Source of the DNA: Cyclaneusma minus
Lineage: Eukaryota; Ascomycota; Leotiomycetes; Marthamycetales; Marthamycetaceae
Direction: 5' to 3'
Assembly (NCBI GenBank): GCA_037179335.1
Contig: JAKZHN010000019.1
Span: 680,145-744,144 of the forward strand
DNA: 64,000 nt
In this document: positions 1 through 11,138 of the stretch, piece after piece
How positions within the stretch are numbered: position 1 is the stretch's first letter
Layout: each line of letters opens with the position of its first letter
Program-made: the position numbers and the translations under genes
The notes under the pieces: model-generated
What the model saw: the letters and a program-made list of their open reading frames with translations, nothing else
What the model was told of the DNA's origin: nothing
Databases searched by the model: none

Positions 1-2064
1 GTTCCTCATGGCGCCATGGCCCAGGACTGGAGAGATGTCGCACGCGGCACGGTAGACCCTTGGTTGCAGGAAAGAGGAAAGGCCGTTTTTCTTTTTGCTC
101 CGCTCGCACGTGTGGTTCTGCGCCCGATGGGGATGATTTTGGCTTCTGGGGTTCGATCGAAATGCGCAGAACTGGGTTCTGTCATGCGGGTTTTGACTTT
201 TGACAAAGATGAGAGTTTTCGACGGAGAAGTGTTTGGCGTGTAGAATTGCAGACTTCGCCCATGATCTCCGCGGTGGTAGGCTGGAATTGCGAAATCTCG
301 GCGCGATAGCACGGTGAATATCGGGGTAGGAGCAGGCACGGTGACAATTGAGGTAGGATCGAGACATAGGTTTAATCGACCTGTCCGGTGTCGTTGGATC
401 GTTCCCCTCGCCGTCTGACTCGTCAGTCGCCATGAGCGCCATGATAGGCCTCTGCGTCTTGTGATGTCACAAGGGCGTTGCCTGGGACGGCTTCGCAGCT
501 GAAGTCATCCTGCCTTGCAGCATGGCGGTCGGCGAGGCTGCCGGTTCCTGACAGGATGCGAGGCAGCACGCTGGATGCATCCTGTGCTGGCGCTGAGCGA
601 CCTGATGAATCATGATGGCCGAAGAGGTGCAGGAAGAGACGGGCCTAGAATACGGTGCACAACAGCCGTTTCGATGTCGAAGCTTCCATCTGCGATGCCG
701 TTGATAGACGCGGGACTTGGGACGACGGAGACTGAATCAGGGTAACCGAGGAAGCGCCACATATGGGACGCTTCAATTAATTGACTTTCGGATTGACTTT
801 CAGAGTTTGAGATCAATGCAAGTCATCTGCTTGGCTCTGTTTGATGCCCAGGAAATCCTCGAATCCAGTGCAGCCGACGATTACATGTACTAACTGAAAG
901 TTATGTTTGTGTACATAATGTTGTTATTGTGCTAGGGCAACTAAATCATGTAAATGGGTGACTCGGTGTTTATGTTATCTCGGTCTTCTGACGTGGCCAG
1001 CTATCAAAAATCCAATCAAATTTGGCGGCACTGGGAAGATATGGATCCCCTGGCCCTGAAAATGGGCTCACAGCTTATCAATGTTGCGTTTGCACGGCGC
1101 CGACTAACTGCTTCGATCCGTCGGCCGCTTCCACCTCCTGCATTTAGAGGCTGACACTACCCCGATCGGCACGCCAGTCTGAGACCGCGCTCCCATTAAT
1201 AGAATAACGACGATTGGAATAATAACAATGCCGCGTCGTTATAACCTGCCTACGGAGATAAACAGGATTTTGAGGAACGATCCGCGTCTAGAAGGGCAAG
1301 GGAACAACAACAGCTCACGGATGACAGAAGTGCCTGAAGAAGCGTCAGAGAGGATTGTGCAAGCTGCCGTGTAATTTGCACAGGACCAGACATGAAGACA
1401 CAAAGACGACGTCAGCAGGAGATTAATTCATGCTGCTAAAGGGCAGATGTGGCGACTAGTTTGCTCCGGAGCAGCCAATTCACGTCTGTTTTGGGCCCAA
1501 TGCGGTGTCTGCCTGAGGCCGCACGCGCAAATTAAGATTGGCCCCCTCCAGGCATGCGATTGGCTTCATTGGCACAGTACGCGGCCAAGGCGCTGCCCCT
1601 TGTCGCGCGCACTGTAGTACCTCCCATCCTCTTCCCCGACCTCATTACTGTGGAGCAGCAGAAGCGTCGCCGGCCTTGTTTCTTCTCACCACGCACACAC
1701 TCCTTTGTCAAAACTTTCTTCTTCTCGTCACTCCCGCTCTTCCTTTCCCGTCGCTCGCTCAGCTCGCCTCCACCACGCTCCCTTCTCGCCAGACGTGCCG
1801 CTCGTTGACATCTCCCAAACTCGGCGATCCAGTGGTTGATTCACTCACGCAGTCGTTCATTGCCGGACTCTAGTGTCTACCACATTCCTTACAACAAGCG
1901 CACGATCCACTCCTTCAACCCGCCTGGACTCAACTACCGCTCTGCACATAAACAACGTCACCGACCGAGCCTCGAAGTCCTGAACCTCGCTGCTCCAAAG
2001 TCGCATTCGCCCAGCTCTCCCTCACCTCCCACGACTCTTGAACTCCTGCGATCCGCCTGCAACC
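1..2064. other. 5' intergenic region, no supported gene
   Basis: No open frame here has coding character that I can defend. Short frames on both strands before base 450 could be the edge of a gene lying to the left, but none recalls a known family. From about 1640 to 1900 the plus strand is pyrimidine-rich (long CT runs), a common composition just upstream of fungal transcription starts, and fits the promoter and leader of the wall-protein gene that follows. Confidence 0.5.
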
Positions 2065-3601
2065 ATGCGTTTCACTGTCGAATCCGCTGCCGCCATCCTG
2101 GCCTTCGGCGCACCCGCCTTCGCCGATCTCTGCTCGCAGGGCTCGACTGAGGTCGGTGGTAACTGGTACTGCCAGGCCGTGTCTGCCATCGAGTACGGCA
2201 ATGTCGGCAGCTCGGGATCGTACAACCAGATCACTGCCATGAACAGCGACGGTTCCTGCACGAGCACTCCCAAGGCGTTCTCTGGTCCTCTTGCTCCTCT
2301 TGACGGAGAGGTTGGTTCCCCCATCCCTAGATTGCGACCCGTGGTGTCTGCAATCTGCACCTGCGACCTGATTGCGACTCAAGCTGACATGATTGAAGGT
2401 CTCCATGCACTTCCGCGGACCCTTGGCCCTCAAGCAGTTTGCCGTCTACCACCCCACTTCCTCTTCCAAGCGCGAGGAGCCTCATGCCCACCAGCGACGC
2501 CACGGACACGGACATCAAGACTTCCACAAGCGGGGCAAGAATGTTGAGGAGCGCGCAATTGGGGACATGGTCTATGCCACCATCGATGGCGTCCTTGTCT
2601 CGTGGGTGAATGAGTACGGCGGAGCTTCCAGCACCGCAGTCAGCTCCGCTGCTTCTACCTCTGCTGCTGCATCCTCGGCCGCCACCAGCGCCGTCCCCAG
2701 CTCCAGCTCTGCCGCGAGCTCCTCTCACACCTCTGAGTCCAGCTCTGACAACACCACCGTTACTGGCGCCTACACTCGTACTTCGTACTACGATTCCGCT
2801 TCCGGAACCGCCGACAACGTTGTCTTCCTCGGTAACTATGGTGGATCTGGATCTGGTGTCTGGGATACGTGAGTCTCCGGATCTTCCGGCTGTTCTTGCT
2901 AGTAGGGACTAACATTTCGGCAGCACCTTCGGAAACTCGCTGAGCTATGTTGACTCTAGCGGTACTGCTGGCGCCTCTTCCGCCACCGTTCTGGCCGATA
3001 CTACCCTTCCTTCGGATTCCGAGATTGTCATTATGACTGGTCAGGAGTGCAGTGGTGATGACTGTGGTTACTACCGTGATGGAGCTGTGGCTTACCGTGA
3101 GTATTCCCTGGACTTTGGAAAGTGTTTATGGCAACTAACCCTTTTGCAGACGGTTTCGATGGTGCTGATAAGATCTTCATGATGGAATTCTCTATGCCTT
3201 CGGACAGCTCCTCCGGCTTCAACGCCGATATGCCCGCAATCTGGATGCTGAACGCCGAGATCCCCCGTACCCTCCAGTACGGCAGCTCTGCATGCTCTTG
3301 CTGGGAGTCTGGCTGTGGAGAGTTTGACATCATGGAAGTCCTGTCCTCGGGCTCACAGTACTGCAAGTCGACCTTCCACATGAACGTCTCGGGCGGTGAC
3401 TCGGACTACATCACACGCCCAACCTCAAGCACCATGAAGATCGCCGTCACCTTCAGCTCCGCCTCCAAGTCAGCCCGTATCCAGGTTCTGGACGACTCGA
3501 CTGAATTTGGTACTTCTCTCGACACATCCGCCGTTAACAGTATCACTTCGCTTCTCGAGGAGACGCTGGACCTTCTGCTCTCCAAGTTCACCCTCTCGTA
3601 G
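2065..3601 (+). CDS. TOS1: TOS1-like cell wall glycosyl hydrolase family protein
   Basis: Four exons: 2065-2310, 2399-2868, 2924-3096, 3150-3601, giving 446 residues. The first 20 residues are a signal peptide ending AFGAPAFA before DLCSQG. A Cys-bearing N-terminal domain with GNWYCQAV and HFRGPLALKQFAVY matches the DUF2403 module of TOS1. A Ser/Ala-rich linker follows, then a C-terminal DUF2401 domain with YYDSASGTADNVVFLGN, PAIWMLNAEIPRTLQYG and CSCWESGCGEFDIMEVL, the acidic signature of the putative beta-glucan-acting fold. TOS1 is a secreted wall protein of ascomycetes; enzymatic activity is inferred, not established. The start has a good context (CAACC before ATG), and all introns are 53-88 nt with clean GT-AG ends. 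Family assignment is firm, catalytic role uncertain. Confidence 0.93.
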
Positions 3602-5657
3602 ATTGGCTCCGTGCCAGACACCTTGTGATAGCCATCGTCGGCTGTCTTTGGTGTTGAGCGCGCTGGCAGCTCGTCTGATTTCTTTCTGGGTTTGAGCGTT
3701 TGGTAGTTGCGGGTTCCAATGATATCCCTTCCTCGATTGTACAAACGCCGATCGCTTGTGTATATAATTTTTGCTGCCATCCTTTCATTCGACTTCTCCC
3801 GCATTTCCCGACTGCGCAGGCTGGATATTGCGAGCAGGGACAGAAAAGAATACAAACATCGGTACTTTGCTTGTTATATTCTTCGTTCATTCAAGATATG
3901 ATATGGCCCTGAGACCTCTGGCTTTGTCTTCTGCATTCCTCCCACGCCCGCCTGTCCATTGGCCGTTGCACCTGACGTGGAGACATCTGGGATTCACGAA
4001 GTCGGAGGAACTGTTTTCCGGCCGGCATTCGATCTTGTGTGCCACAGCGGTTTCTTTATTTTTCTGCGCGTTCTTGTCTTTTACGCAAGGAGGGGTTCAC
4101 GGCTGTCTGGTTCTTCAAGACTGGCTTGATCGATACTCATGAGATTTGCAGAGGCTAGCGGCTTGTGAATTTGATGATGGTTTGATGACACCAGCCGTCC
4201 AAGGGGCAGTATTCATGCTACAGAATTTGTTAATTCCTTCTGTTCTGCGCTTTTCTGATTCCGTATTGCATGATGCTCCTGCCTCGTGTGTTTAGAGGGA
4301 CGAAGCGAACATTGATGCCGTTACTGATAGGGCCTCTAAATAAAAGGAGCAGAAATTGAAAACTTTTACCATTCTTCTGTTTCACTTGTGTGACGTGATC
4401 GTGTCGTCTCCTTCTGTTGGCTTGGGTCGAATCGAAGCCATGCTTGCCGTTGTACGAAGGTATCTGTTCTTCTGTGGGTGAGTTGCTTGTGTTTTATCAA
4501 GATGCTGAGAGCACCTGAGCCGACTCTTTCTTAACTAAACAACTTATATATCCACAAACATCAGATCGCGGATCTTTTAAGTCATCACCCTGCAGACACT
4601 CCTGGCGATTGGCTGACCAAGGATTGCTTAGCTATTGGACAGGGCCATGGTCCTTGTCACCAAACTTTGGCCGTTCCGCCCCGTGAATGCTATGACTTGT
4701 CAATGAATGGAGGTTGGTTGCTATTGCTCAGCCAGCATGACGATGTCTGTAGCATTATCATACGCACTATCATCTGCATAGTCAGGAGATTAGGGATTCT
4801 GCTACTTCCACCACCAACGCTCACGGTTCTGTGCGTCGTCTGACTTTTGGAAGCGGGCACGGGTGATACCATTACTGTTCATCCACTGGGACTGACATAA
4901 TAGTGGTTTGAGATTGGCAGTGGGGGTCTCTCTTTCTCTTGGTATAAGTACATCCTGTTATTCCTGGATCCTTCAGATCATTTCTAGTAAGTGAATTCCC
5001 GTTCCTCGAGAATCTTCGTAGTGATTGAGGATATTACTCAATAGTCGATTCTCAGTAAATGCAACTACCTAGCTACATGTAGGCAGGGCTGTATAGTAAG
5101 AACAGCGGTTATGATCTTCGTATAATGTACGGATGTGTATGTGCGTTTAGCAGAGTCTAGAGAGAGACAGAGTTTGAACACTGAACTTTGAGATCTCGGG
5201 AAGGGATCTAGCCGGGTAGCCCATCCTATTAACAAGTGTCCCTGCACGGTGTTGACTTCCGTCTTCTAAGGGTAGCAAGGAGGGCTTTCATAGCTCCGAT
5301 TGAAAGAAAAGAATTCTTTGCATGTAGGTCTTTGAGCGCTCATGAAGTTATGAGGATTGGTATAGATATCAAGCTGCTGTATAAATAGTCTTTCCCAGAA
5401 TCACACGTTCGTTGGTATTGACTTATGCGAGGCTTATGCGAGGCATGGGATTTATGCTTCAATTCCAGATCTGCGGCATGGAATGACGATGCGCTAGCTT
5501 TTCTTGGCAAGCGTACCCGCTTCGAAACAGGAAACGGCTGGAGCTCTCCCCAGACTGGAGCTTCAAGCTGCACACCTCCGCAACGTCAACAATCCGCATC
5601 GACAACACGAGCGGTATATCCACAGTCCGCATTTTCAGGTCGCTCCGGCTTGAGAGA
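3602..5657. other. Intergenic region
   Basis: About 2 kb without a supported gene. The first few hundred bases are probably the 3' UTR of the TOS1-like gene. The remainder is AT-richer with short frames on both strands that have no recognisable signature. I see no repeat array, inverted repeat or RNA gene in it. Confidence 0.5.
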
Positions 5658-5710
5658 GTATGTTTGTGAAGCTCTACTGGTATCGACAATTGCTGACAAT
5701 TGACTTCCAG
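5658..5710 (+). other. Probable 5' UTR intron
   Basis: A GTATGT donor, a GCTGAC branch-like site and a TTCCAG acceptor define a 53-nt intron that ends 23 bases before the start codon of the LMBR1-family gene. Removing it leaves the coding frame untouched, so it would be a leader intron. Confidence 0.5.
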
Positions 5711-5733
5711 GGACGAACTGCTTCAGTGACACC

Positions 5734-7473
5734 ATGGCGCTCTTCCATGTTCAGACCGGCTTGATCTGGGTCTCTTACGCCGTAGCTGTCGCAATTGTTG
5801 CCATCATTGCTTCCATCTTCGTCTACACCTACCAGACCCCCCGCGACCGCTCTGCTCTCGTGAGCACAATCACAATCATCACTCTGACCTCGCTGTTGGC
5901 CACCGTCCTCCTACTTCCTGTCGACATCGCTCTCGTGTCCAACACCGCCTCCTCCAAGCTTGGCGCAAAGAAGGACTGGGCTACTCCGGAACGAGTCAAC
6001 AACATCATCTACACCCTCCAGATCGTGTACTACACCCTCTACAGCCTCGATGCAGTGCTCTGTCTCATCGTTGTTCCCTTCACCTACTTCTGGTATGAAG
6101 ACTACGATGAGGTTGATGCTGAAGAAGGCACACAGTCATGGGGCCAGCGATTCTGGGGCGCATTCAAATACACCCTGATCTTCATCCTGCTAGTCGTCAT
6201 TCTCTTCATCGTCGGCTTCTTCGTGCCAGTTGCTCGTAACCGCAGCGGTGCTCATTGGGATCTGGACTACTACAAGAAGCTCCTGGCTGAGAACCATGGA
6301 GAGCGCGCCTTGGCTTTTGCCCTTGGCCTGCTGATTACCCTCGGCACGCTTCTGTATGTTCTTTACACATCGGTGGGCTTTGCACTGATGCCAATTGGCT
6401 TTATCAAATCCGCGCCTTCGGTCTCTGCCCCCCAGCTTTCCGAGACGACTGCTTCCCAGCTTGAACAGAACCGGGAGAGACAGCGACAGCTCGAGGGTCG
6501 CAACGTCGGAGTGGAAGGAGGAATGTCCAGCAAGGACCAGCGTGAGCTTGAAGCACTTGTTCGAGAGGAGCGTACTCTTGTGCGCCGCCAGCGTCTTGCT
6601 GCCGAGGCACAGGGTGAAGGCAAGAGCTTCATCGTACGAGTGTGGACCAAAGTCTGCGTCCTGTTCAGGCCCCTGAAGCTCATCGGAGGCATCTTCCTTT
6701 TGTTGCTTTCTCTTGTGATCTGGGTGTCCATGCTCATCACCAGCATCGACAAGGCCAAGAACTCGATTTGCAAGCAACACTGTGGTTACATTCTCGGCAG
6801 CATCAATGTGTTCCAACCCATCAATTGGATCTTTGTTGAAAGCGCCAAAGTCTTCCCCATCGACTACATTCTCGTGACACTTCTGGTTCTCTTCTTTTTC
6901 AGCAGCTCTGTAACCGGTATTGCTGCTGTCGGTATCCGCTTCCTTTGGGTCAGGATCTTCGAGATTCGCAAGAGCCACACGTCTCCACAGGCTCTCTTGA
7001 TGGCCACAGTCATGCTCACCCTTATGATGCTTGCCATCAACTACGCCCTCGCCATGATCGTCGCGCCCCAGTATGCCATCTACGGCCCGCAGACCTTCTG
7101 CTCCAACCCGCCCAGGCACCCCGGCGAGCAACCCGACTGCAGCAACCACCGTGACATGATTCAGTCCTGCAGCGAAGCCTCCACCAACCCGTTGTCAAAG
7201 GACATCTGCACGCCGACCGTTGTCTCGACCTTCCTCAACCGTATCATGGTGAACTTCCCCTTCTTCGGAGTTCTGAACTTCTGGGCGCAGTTCGTCTTCC
7301 TCGGAGTCTTCTTGATCGTCTTTGTGACGGCGCTCTTCAGGACTCCAAAGCTGGACGTGGCGCGCTTGGACGAGGATGCAGAGGCTGATGAAGAGGAGGG
7401 ATTGTTGGCGAGCACGGGCAGGAGGTTTGGTGCTACCTGGCAAGACCTTACCGGACGTGCTAGGGGCAATTAG
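5734..7473 (+). CDS. Probable lysosomal cobalamin transporter, LMBD1-like
   Basis: A single uninterrupted frame of 579 residues. It is a polytopic LMBR1-family protein with about nine hydrophobic segments: the N-terminal pair around residues 8-60, a third near residue 100 ending VVPFTYFWYEDYDE, one around 138-160, and groups near 195-230, 312-340, 370-400, 415-445 and 500-530. A charged cytosolic loop rich in Glu, Arg and Gln separates the halves (about residues 240-300). Fungal members are annotated as probable lysosomal (vacuolar) cobalamin transporters after human LMBRD1. The transport role in fungi, most of which do not use cobalamin, is by homology only. The C-terminal tail is acidic (DEDAEADEEEG). 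The start ATG lies in CACC context just after a likely leader intron. Confidence 0.93.
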   Translation: MALFHVQTGLIWVSYAVAVAIVAIIASIFVYTYQTPRDRSALVSTITIITLTSLLATVLLLPVDIALVSNTASSKLGAKKDWATPERVNNIIYTLQIVYYTLYSLDAVLCLIVVPFTYFWYEDYDEVDAEEGTQSWGQRFWGAFKYTLIFILLVVILFIVGFFVPVARNRSGAHWDLDYYKKLLAENHGERALAFALGLLITLGTLLYVLYTSVGFALMPIGFIKSAPSVSAPQLSETTASQLEQNRERQRQLEGRNVGVEGGMSSKDQRELEALVREERTLVRRQRLAAEAQGEGKSFIVRVWTKVCVLFRPLKLIGGIFLLLLSLVIWVSMLITSIDKAKNSICKQHCGYILGSINVFQPINWIFVESAKVFPIDYILVTLLVLFFFSSSVTGIAAVGIRFLWVRIFEIRKSHTSPQALLMATVMLTLMMLAINYALAMIVAPQYAIYGPQTFCSNPPRHPGEQPDCSNHRDMIQSCSEASTNPLSKDICTPTVVSTFLNRIMVNFPFFGVLNFWAQFVFLGVFLIVFVTALFRTPKLDVARLDEDAEADEEEGLLASTGRRFGATWQDLTGRARGN

Positions 7474-7989
7474 GAGTAGGTAGTGGGAGATGGCATGATG
7501 GTGTTCAGGCATAAGAGTTCCAGTCTCGAAGCTCCACCAGTGTTCTCTCCTTCTCAAACACAGCGAACACTCCTTTTTCGTATTGCACATCGCGTGGGTG
7601 TTCTTCTTTCCTGTGATTACTTTGCTGCTTGATTTCCGCATTTCTCTCCACGTGTTGGCAGGCAGGGACGGGTCGGGACGTTAGGGGGGGTTTGCATTCC
7701 AGGACTGGCGTTCAAAGCAGGATACCTCTAATAAGTACACCACGCAAATCAGGGAGGAAGGTCGTCTTTTGTAACCAATGTCTCACCCAGTGCTCTCAAA
7801 TTCCAATGCGAACTACGCGAAATGCAGAACTATGCAAGTGATTAATTGATCATAAGACAAGACATGACAAATATTATGGTCTCACCATGTCAGTAGCTTC
7901 ACTTCACCATTCTGAATTCATTTGAGCATTGCCCTTTGTGAAAAGCTTGAACGGAGTCGGCGGTCAAATTATTTGAACTAAACGCCACC
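7474..7989. other. Convergent intergenic region
   Basis: Between two genes whose 3' ends face each other. It holds the presumed 3' UTRs and nothing else I can identify. Confidence 0.5.
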
Positions 7990-9402
7990 TCAACCGCCCC
8001 TCACCCACCGAACCCACTTATGTCCCTTTTCCTCCCTCCCCGCACTCTCTCCCATGTGTCCTTCCTTCCAACACATAGCACAATACAAATCGCCATCGCA
8101 GCCCTGACATTTAATCGTGGCGTCGTCATTGCAGATTATGCACCAGGAATCTACTTGCTCGTCTGCGAATGAGGGGGAGAAGACGCCTACGCCTCCTGGT
8201 GATGCGCTGTTTGGGCTTTTGGTGGCGGGGAGGAAGGTGGGGGCGGAGGGGAGACCTAGCGGTGAAGGGCTGGTGGGGAGGGTGGATGGTGCGGAGGGGA
8301 GGGTGAGGGGTGCTGAGGAGGAGGTCTTTGTTGACGGATGGGAGGCGCTAGATGAAGAGGCGGCAAGGGGCGCGAGGATGTTGGCTTTTAAGCGGGCCAT
8401 TCGGGCAAGAAGGTCAGATTCAAAGTTCTGGGAGATTTTGGCGCGTTCTTCGCGGGACTGGGAATTTGTTTGGGATTTGGCTGGGGTCGTGGGTGCGGGT
8501 GAGGAAGGGAGAGAGGTGGGGGCGGCGGGGAGGCTGAATGAGGGATGTTCTTCATCCCCTTGGTCGCTTTCGTCGGTCTCACTCCTATTCGGAGATGTCG
8601 TGGAGATTTCGGAGTCGGCGTGAGATGATGCTTTTGGATCCTGGGTCGGCTGGGGTTTGTCTTTGGTCGAGAGATGTACTTCGTCTAGTAGTCGGGCTAT
8701 GATGTCTTCTGCTGCTTCTGCTTCGCTGGTAGGCTTCTTTCGTGTTTCTTCGTCTCGGTGTTCCTCGTCTGGCTTGTCTTCGTCTTCTCCGTCGTCTAGG
8801 GCGAAAGATGAGAGGTCGAGATCTCGGGTCAGGTACTCTTTAGCGGGTGTCGCCTTTTCTTTTCCCTCATTGGACGGTTTGCTTTCACCCTCTTCATCTT
8901 TGGGCAAAGCGGCCTTAGCTTCGTTCAAGAGTTTTTGGATATCGGCAGGATCGTCTGGATTCAGCGTCCACTGGTCTTCCGGTCCAAGGCTAGAAAGTAG
9001 TTCTTCTAGTGTTTGATCATCGTTGTTTCCATGGCTGTAAGCCAGGATTGGATTTTCCTCGTGGCCTAGCTCGGATGACTGCGAGGCTTGAGTTGTGGGA
9101 ATTGCACGTGGTCTGGACGACGGACTGGATGCTGAGCCGCGAGATGGGCGGGGCGAGGCGGATGGAGAGACCGAACTGCGGAGGTTCCGGAGGCGGGCCG
9201 AGAGATCGGTTTCTAGCGTTTGCCTTTGAGAAGGCTCGGCGAAGGCAGATGGGGGTCTATGTCACGTGTTAGTATCTCGTGGGTTTCATGGAGCTTGATG
9301 GTTTGGAGCAGTCTACTTGTCGGTGTCAAGGGTGACAGAGGATTTCTTGAGGGCGTTGAGACGGGCGAGAAGGTCGTGGTCATAGCTAGGCGGCGATGCC
9401 AT
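7990..9402 (-). CDS. Abscission/NoCut checkpoint regulator-like (ANCHR/ZFYVE19) zinc finger protein
   Basis: Two exons, 9402-9317 and 9256-7990, give 450 residues. The first exon encodes MASPPSYDHDLLARLNALKK, whose DLLARLNAL resembles a MIM1-type ESCRT-binding motif. A second motif of the same style, TLEELLSSLGPEDQW, lies before residue 130. The middle is long, Ser/Pro-rich and disordered, with a helix-forming stretch FESDLLARMARLKAN. The C-terminus is a compact zinc finger with Cys at about 401, 404, 412, 415, 421 and 424 and His at 429 and 441, as in the B-box-like module of this family. In animals ANCHR delays ESCRT-III/VPS4 at the midbody. The same role at fungal septation is inference. 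The 60-nt intron has GTAGAC and CATAG ends with a CTAAC branch site. Confidence 0.85.
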
Positions 9403-10146
9403 TCCGAGGAAATGAGTACGGTATCTATGATGTTGGAGAATATGGACATCAATGTTGGGACTGAGAGATGGTTGAGGTTGGAGGTTGGAGCCGCAGGTTA
9501 GGAACGGCACAAAGCCGCCCGATGCCCATGCGCGGCGGCGATCACTTCGAGCTTATTTTTAGTTCAGCCCATTGGGGTGAGCATTACACAGTATTGAAGG
9601 TCACGAATACCGGAAATTTATCAGGTAGGCATTGCTATTTCTAACACTAGACTCCTGCCATGTTAAGCCATCTATCGCTCGGTTTGAGCAGATATATAGC
9701 GCCTTTTCAAGCCGCCTCCGATGTAATATCGACCGAGCATCGTATGCTCAGCAACGTATGGCGGCAATTTCCTAGAGTCGAGGGTTGCGATTAGCAATAG
9801 CTTCTACTTAAAAGGTCATGCAAAAACAATGGATAGTTCCAACGATTTCAGAGAGAAGATTGTGTTTCGACACGTGCCATTTCTCAGCAAGCAGAGTGCC
9901 CACACAAGGTAGGACCAGCCGCGAGCAGGAAACGATATCCGACTAAGGATGACGATACGATGATTTTCATCATGTTAGATGCTTGAGAAAAGAAGAGGAA
10001 CATTGCGCTCACCTGGATATTATGGGTACGGCCCAGAGGCCGCCTCCTTGCGCAACCACGGCTTCGTCCATCTGGACTGGGCGGCTCTTCGCTGTAGCTA
10101 TTTCGTAGCCTTAAGTGGTATTCGTCTACCTGGCATCCTAGTCTCT
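9403..10146. other. Intergenic region between two minus-strand genes
   Basis: Contains the presumed promoter of the ANCHR-like gene and the 3' UTR of the upstream DUF3807 gene. No coding frame, repeat or RNA gene could be supported. Confidence 0.45.
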
Positions 10147-10798
10147 TCAATCATCGTAGGAGATCTCCTCGTAAGTGATCTGCCGTCTCTTCGGAGCAGA
10201 GCTTGCTGCTGCTGGGCCGGCGTTCTGCTCCTCTCCGTAATCCAGGCTGCCCAAGCCCTGCTCCACCTTGTCCCAGGTCCGTTTCCGCAGGTCTGGCTTG
10301 ATGTGTTTCTTGTAGTAGCCCTTCTGCTTCTGCTTCCCCTTTTTGCCTTTGCGTTGCGGCCGGTAATCTGGGGACGAAGGCGGCGATATGGAAGGCAGCG
10401 GCCTCTTGACCTCCGTGTTGGCCGAGTTCGCGTCAGACTTGGTCTCTTGATCAGGTACGACTTCGCTGTGTCTCTGTGCCTGCAGGAGCCTTTGGATCTC
10501 GGAGTGGCGGAACATGGCAATCTGTTCGTCGGTGAGGGTGCGCTTCACACCATCGTCGTAGTAGCCCAAGCCATCGTCTTCTTCATCAGCCTTCTCGTAG
10601 TATTCCTCGTCGACAGGACCCAGGAAGTGTAGAGCAAAATGGTCGGTGGATACAGGCGAGAAATGGGCGTTGTGAAAAGCGTGCATCTCCTCCTAGAAGG
10701 CAGAGTCAGTGGTTGAACAATTGATTCGAGACTGAGAAAGCTGCCTTTGAAATCTCGGGGGCCTCAGGAGCAGTCCCAAGATTGGATACGTCAGCCAT
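10147..10798 (-). CDS. DUF3807-like conserved fungal protein
   Basis: The main exon 10692-10147 encodes MHAFHNAHFSPVSTDHFALH, then an acidic EEYYEKADEEDDGLGYYDDG stretch, a helical TDEQIAMFRHSEIQRLL and a Lys-rich RKGKKGKQKQKG segment. I recall this arrangement from the fungal DUF3807 family, whose function is unknown. A short first exon starting MADVSNLGTAPEAPEISK (10798-10745) joins in frame if a 52-nt GC-AG intron is used. A 40-nt GT-AG alternative starting 12 bases further in also keeps frame and adds AAFS. The total is about 199 residues with the first model. The 5' end is therefore uncertain, and the family name rests on memory of the N-terminal motif. Divergent from CFT1, 340 bases away. 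Confidence 0.65.
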
Positions 10799-11138
10799 GG
10801 CACAGGATTACTAATTTTTCAGACGATTGCACATGGCTGTTTGTCGTCGTCGCGAGTTTGGGATTCGTTTCCAGGCTTTTGACTGTAGAAGGTGGTGTGC
10901 AGGCACAAGCGCGACAGAGACCGCAGGCGTGTTTGTTTCTTGGCCTAAGCTCCCCGGCCTAAGCTCCCGTGCCGTCGCGGTTGCGCCAATGCTCCCTCGC
11001 TCCCCAGACCGCATCCAAATTCCGCGCCCGCCTACTTACCTTCAACAACAGCTCCCTGCCTGAAATCCGCCTGCACGTCGCCGACTTCTCAGAACCACTC
11101 CGATTGCTGTCCCGGGTGATGTGGCCTTCTACATCACA
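10799..11138. promoter_or_regulatory. Divergent promoter region, DUF3807 gene and CFT1
   Basis: 340 bases between two oppositely directed start codons, so both genes must initiate here. No canonical TATA box is evident, and short frames through it lack any signature. Confidence 0.4.

Noticed and set aside
182..442. Minus-strand frame MALMATDESDGEGND as the start of a gene running off the left edge
   Set aside because: Acidic start is suggestive, but no splice model or family could be supported.
1930..2433. 167-codon minus-strand frame opposite the TOS1-like gene
   Set aside because: Antisense to a confidently assigned exon; no family signature.
6190..7149. 319-codon minus-strand frame
   Set aside because: Antisense shadow of the LMBR1-family transporter, which has full family similarity on the plus strand.
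8117..8623. 168-codon plus-strand frame
   Set aside because: Antisense shadow of the Ser/Pro-rich part of the ANCHR-like gene; composition biased (Gly/Glu/Val).
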